Assembly: GCA_030639165.1 (NCBI GenBank)
Contig: DAOWDF010000004.1
Location: 1 to 7,849, forward strand
Reading direction: 5' to 3'
DNA from: Alphaproteobacteria bacterium
Lineage (GTDB): Bacteria; Pseudomonadota; Alphaproteobacteria; Micavibrionales; Micavibrionaceae
Length of the DNA stretch: 7,849 nt
The notes beneath the pieces are model-generated. The model was not told where the DNA came from. It worked only from the letters and a program-made list of their open reading frames with translations, and did no database searches. The translations under genes and the position numbers were made by a program. Of the stretch, positions 5,239 through 7,849 are shown one piece after another. Numbering within the stretch: the first letter of the stretch is position 1; each line of letters begins with the position of its first letter.

Positions 5239-5799
5239 ATGAATTTTCTTGATGAATTGACTCCTGAACAGCGTACATTATTGGTAAGCTTGCCTTACCG
5301 TGTGGGTCTTTATGTTTCCAGAAGCGATAATACTGGTGGCGATGATTCTGATGAAGCGGAATTGAAGGCTCTTGATGATATCATAACTGGATATTCTCAG
5401 GAGGTTTTCGGCGCGGAAACTGTGCAGTATGTAATCTCTGAGACTGTCCGCCGTAAGTCAGAGTGGGCTTCATGGTCAGAAAATCTTGGTGATATTGGCA
5501 GTGAATGCCATCGTGCTCTTGATGTTCTATATGAAGCTGTAGATGAGAAAGAGGTAAACGCTTTTAAGCATCATTTACTTGAAATTGGTGAATCTGTTGC
5601 TTTGGCTTTTAGGGAGTATGGTAATTCAACTCCATTTATAGATAAGCTTAAGGTGTATATTATTTATCAAATAGAGAGCTTTAATGCTAAAAAACGCGGT
5701 ATCCCATATAAAAATTGGGAGCAATTTATCAATATTTCTTTAGATGAGCGTAAGGCTCTTCGGTCAGTGGCGATGGCTTTGGACACGGTTTATATTTAA
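5239..5799 (+). CDS. Uncharacterised helical protein, paralog 1 of a tandem pair
   Basis: I do not recognise this 186-residue protein. It appears mostly alpha-helical and soluble, with no signal peptide or membrane segment. It carries LPYRVG (residues 18-23), an acidic stretch DDSDEAE (residues 35-41), WASWS (residues 76-80), Cys90 and REYG (residues 125-128). The following gene encodes a paralog: a hand alignment without gaps over residues 1-128 gives 36 identities, and the LPYRVG, WxxWS, Cys90 and E(Y/F)G positions have the same residue numbers in both. The C-terminal 20 residues also resemble each other (INIS versus MNVS, then a helix ending in AL), while residues 130-160 differ. The start has GAAGG 11 nt upstream inside an inverted repeat. 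The gene is 82 nt after the 369-residue gene and 41 nt before its paralog, so the pair is likely co-transcribed. Confidence 0.8.
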   Translation: MNFLDELTPEQRTLLVSLPYRVGLYVSRSDNTGGDDSDEAELKALDDIITGYSQEVFGAETVQYVISETVRRKSEWASWSENLGDIGSECHRALDVLYEAVDEKEVNAFKHHLLEIGESVALAFREYGNSTPFIDKLKVYIIYQIESFNAKKRGIPYKNWEQFINISLDERKALRSVAMALDTVYI

Positions 5800-5840
5800 G
5801 TTACTAGCAAAAAACAAAATTAATTAGGCGGATATATTAA

Positions 5841-6389
5841 ATGACACAGCTTTCTTCTTTTTCTGATGATGATAGGGAACTAATAGTAGCCCTTCCTTAC
5901 CGAGTGGGTATGCATATGAGCTATGCCGAGGATGAAGATGGTGAGCGTGATGATGAACTTGAGATTAGAGCACTTAAATCTTGTATTTCCGAGGTAGCTA
6001 AGTTAGAAAATCGTCAGGATTTGATAAAGCAAATTTCGGCAGAGATATTATCTAGGCAAGATAGCTGGGACGCATGGTCGCAAGGTGTTTTTAATATTGT
6101 TCCTCAATGTGAGAAGGCCGTAGATATTATGAAGGCTCATGCTAATGATGATGAATTTGAGGATTATATAAAGATGGTTTTAGAAGTGGCTTCCGCAGTG
6201 GCGCGTGCTTATGGCGAATTTGGCGAAGAGCCGGAAGCCGAAAAAGGTTTCTTTGGTAAGGCTATGAGTAAAATTATGGGTGGATATTCTGGTATGTCCT
6301 CGGATGATATAAACCACCCCATGAATGTTAGCGCTGCGGAGGATAGTGCTATTGCTGCTATTTCTGCCGCACTTAAGGGGAATTCTTAA
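5841..6389 (+). CDS. Uncharacterised helical protein, paralog 2 of a tandem pair
   Basis: This 182-residue protein is the paralog of the preceding product and likewise has no function I can name. It shares LPYRVG (residues 18-23), WDAWS (residues 76-80), Cys90, a VLEVASAVARAYGEFG helix (residues 113-128) and an acidic loop near residues 30-41 (EDEDGERDDELE). It differs by a Gly/Met-rich linker (GFFGKAMSKIMGGYSGMSS, residues 136-154) in place of the charged segment of paralog 1, followed by an Ala-rich C-terminal helix. It looks soluble and helical. An AGGCGG sequence (5826-5831) lies 9 nt before the ATG. It ends 60 nt before sucA on the same strand, so it could be transcribed into sucA; no terminator is visible between them. 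The divergence between the two copies indicates an old duplication rather than a recent one. Confidence 0.8.
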   Translation: MTQLSSFSDDDRELIVALPYRVGMHMSYAEDEDGERDDELEIRALKSCISEVAKLENRQDLIKQISAEILSRQDSWDAWSQGVFNIVPQCEKAVDIMKAHANDDEFEDYIKMVLEVASAVARAYGEFGEEPEAEKGFFGKAMSKIMGGYSGMSSDDINHPMNVSAAEDSAIAAISAALKGNS

Positions 6390-6449
6390 TATTTAATATC
6401 AATTTCATTCAATTAAAGTAATAAAACTACAAGCAAGGATTATAATTCC

Positions 6450-7849
6450 ATGACTGAAGCGCAGCATGATCTAACTTTCTTAAATGGTGTAAATGCGGAA
6501 TATATCGCGCACCTTTACTCAAAATATCTGAAAAACAAGTCCAGCGTAGATGATAGCTGGAGTGACTTCTTCGGTGGTCTTAAGGATAGTGAAGCTGAGT
6601 TTTTGGCGGAGCTTGCCGGGGCTAGCTGGACGCCTGATGAAAATTCGCGCGGCTCTCGCAATTTTGGCAGTGCGGCTATTGCACCATTTGATGGTATCTT
6701 GGTTGAAAAACCTGCAAACGAAAAGGGTAAGGCTAAGCCTAGTAAAAGTGATAGCTGCGCAAGTGATGAAGCAGTGCAACGCGCAGCTCTAGACTCTATT
6801 CGCGCGCTTATGTTTATACGTAGTTTCCGTTATTGCGGGCATTTGCTGGCTGATCTTGATCCTTTGGGTATGAAGGATATAGAAACTCCGCCTATCCTTA
6901 CTCCTGAGCACCATGGTTTTACGGCAGATGATTATGATCGTCCTATATTTGTTGATGGTGTGCTAGGGCTTGAAAATCCGACTTTGAACGAAATTGTGGA
7001 TGCTCTTAAGGCTGTATATTGCGGCACTATTGGTATGGAATATATGCATGTTAGTGATGTTGAGCAGCGTGATTGGATACAAAAACGTATTGAAGAAGAA
7101 CGTAATAAGACTGATTTTACTGTTAAAGGTAAAGTGGCGATATTGGAGCGTTTGACCGCAGCCGAGGGTTTTGAGCAATATCTGCATAAGAAGCATACCG
7201 GTACGAAGCGTTTTGGTATTGATGGCGGTGAATCCCTTATTCCTGCGATTGAGCAGATTATGAAACGTGGTGGTCAGCTTGGGCTAGAGGAGATCGTTAT
7301 CGGTATGGCTCACCGTGGGCGCTTGAATGTACTTGCTAATGTTATGAGCAAGCCGTTTACCACTATATTTGCCGAGTTTCAGGGGCATTCCTCAACGCCG
7401 AATGATGTTCTAGGTGGTGGTGATGTTAAGTACCATATGGGCACGTCTAGTGATCGCGATTTCGATGGTAATAATGTGCATTTATCTTTGACAGCGAACC
7501 CGTCGCATCTGGAATTTGTAAATCCTGTTGTTGTTGGTAAAGTTCGCGCGAAGCAAATCCAGCGCGATGATGTTGTATCCAATGATACCAGATCCAAGGC
7601 GGTAATTCCGCTATTGCTGCATGGTGATGCTGCCTTTGCTGGGCAGGGGATTATTGCGGAAACCTTCATGATATCAGAGCTTCCGGGCTATCGTGTTGGC
7701 GGGACAATACATATCGTGATTAACAATCAGATTGGCTTTACTACTATGCCAAAGTTCTCGCGCTCGGGGCCATATTCTACGGATGTGGCGAAGATGCTGG
7801 ATGCTCCTATATTCCATGTTAATGGTGATGACGCCGAGGCTGTGGTTCA
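6450..7849 (+). CDS. sucA: 2-oxoglutarate dehydrogenase E1 component (3' end cut by window edge)
   Basis: This is the thiamine diphosphate-dependent E1 subunit of the 2-oxoglutarate dehydrogenase complex, which decarboxylates 2-oxoglutarate and passes the succinyl group to E2 (SucB), producing succinyl-CoA for SucCD. The frame stays open to the window edge, giving 466 complete codons, about half of the usual 930-1000 residues. The N-terminus has the family's LNGVNAEYIAHLYSKYL segment (residues 11-27) that contacts E2, then a Lys/Ser-rich linker (about residues 88-113). The catalytic region has GMAHRGRLNVL (residues 285-295, with His288), NPSHLE (residues 350-355), the diphosphate-binding GDAAFAGQG (residues 392-400) and NNQIGFTT (residues 425-432). 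All are intact, so the visible part looks functional. The start at 6450 is supported by AAGGA (6435-6439), 10 nt upstream, and by conserved sequence beginning almost at once. sucB would be expected beyond the right edge. Confidence 0.97.
   Translation, partial: MTEAQHDLTFLNGVNAEYIAHLYSKYLKNKSSVDDSWSDFFGGLKDSEAEFLAELAGASWTPDENSRGSRNFGSAAIAPFDGILVEKPANEKGKAKPSKSDSCASDEAVQRAALDSIRALMFIRSFRYCGHLLADLDPLGMKDIETPPILTPEHHGFTADDYDRPIFVDGVLGLENPTLNEIVDALKAVYCGTIGMEYMHVSDVEQRDWIQKRIEEERNKTDFTVKGKVAILERLTAAEGFEQYLHKKHTGTKRFGIDGGESLIPAIEQIMKRGGQLGLEEIVIGMAHRGRLNVLANVMSKPFTTIFAEFQGHSSTPNDVLGGGDVKYHMGTSSDRDFDGNNVHLSLTANPSHLEFVNPVVVGKVRAKQIQRDDVVSNDTRSKAVIPLLLHGDAAFAGQGIIAETFMISELPGYRVGGTIHIVINNQIGFTTMPKFSRSGPYSTDVAKMLDAPIFHVNGDDAEAVV

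Noticed and set aside
6519..6792. Open frames on both strands overlapping the start of sucA
   Set aside because: The sucA frame is continuous from 6450 to the window edge with family motifs; the others are shadows.

Overview
The window looks like a moderately AT-rich alphaproteobacterial chromosome. The evidence is TCA-cycle genes in the order sucC, sucD, sucA on one strand; from general knowledge, Alphaproteobacteria typically carry mdh-sucC-sucD-sucA-sucB-lpd in that order. The sequence does not fix a genus. Both window edges cut genes: sucC lacks only its first one or two codons, and sucA runs off the right edge with about half its length visible.

Region 1 (1-2988, + strand) is sucC and sucD, the two subunits of succinyl-CoA synthetase, which are normally adjacent. 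Here they are separated by about 0.9 kb holding two small AT-rich genes: a GxxExxY-family PD-(D/E)XK nuclease-like protein and a DUF2513-family protein. Three copies of a 24-bp repeat frame them: one before the first gene (overlapping its start codon), one between the genes, and one inverted copy after the second gene. If the framed segment is removed, a normal sucC-sucD spacer of about 30 nt remains. This is the most interesting part of the window: a small repeat-bounded passenger unit sitting inside a core metabolic operon.

Region 2 (2989-4046) starts with about 270 bp of non-coding DNA rich in short inverted repeats. It is followed by ung (uracil-DNA glycosylase) on the - strand, convergent with sucD. 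A 99-bp divergent promoter region upstream of ung carries a perfect 12-bp palindrome and a good sigma70-type promoter facing right.

Region 3 (4047-6389, + strand) has three genes without an assigned function. The first encodes a 369-residue cytosolic-looking protein with GDxxH and GxxH motifs, suggestive of the ChaN/TraB/erythromycin-esterase (Tiki-like) superfamily. Its promoter is so close to the ATG that the mRNA may be leaderless. The next two are tandem paralogs of 186 and 182 residues that align without gaps over their first 128 residues (LPYRVG and WxxWS motifs).

Region 4 (6450-7849, + strand) is the N-terminal half of sucA (2-oxoglutarate dehydrogenase E1), with its thiamine diphosphate-binding motifs intact. 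SucA makes the intermediate that SucCD consumes: the 2-oxoglutarate dehydrogenase complex produces succinyl-CoA, and SucCD converts it to succinate with nucleotide triphosphate synthesis. The intervening genes therefore interrupt a pathway-coherent cluster rather than belonging to it in any obvious way.
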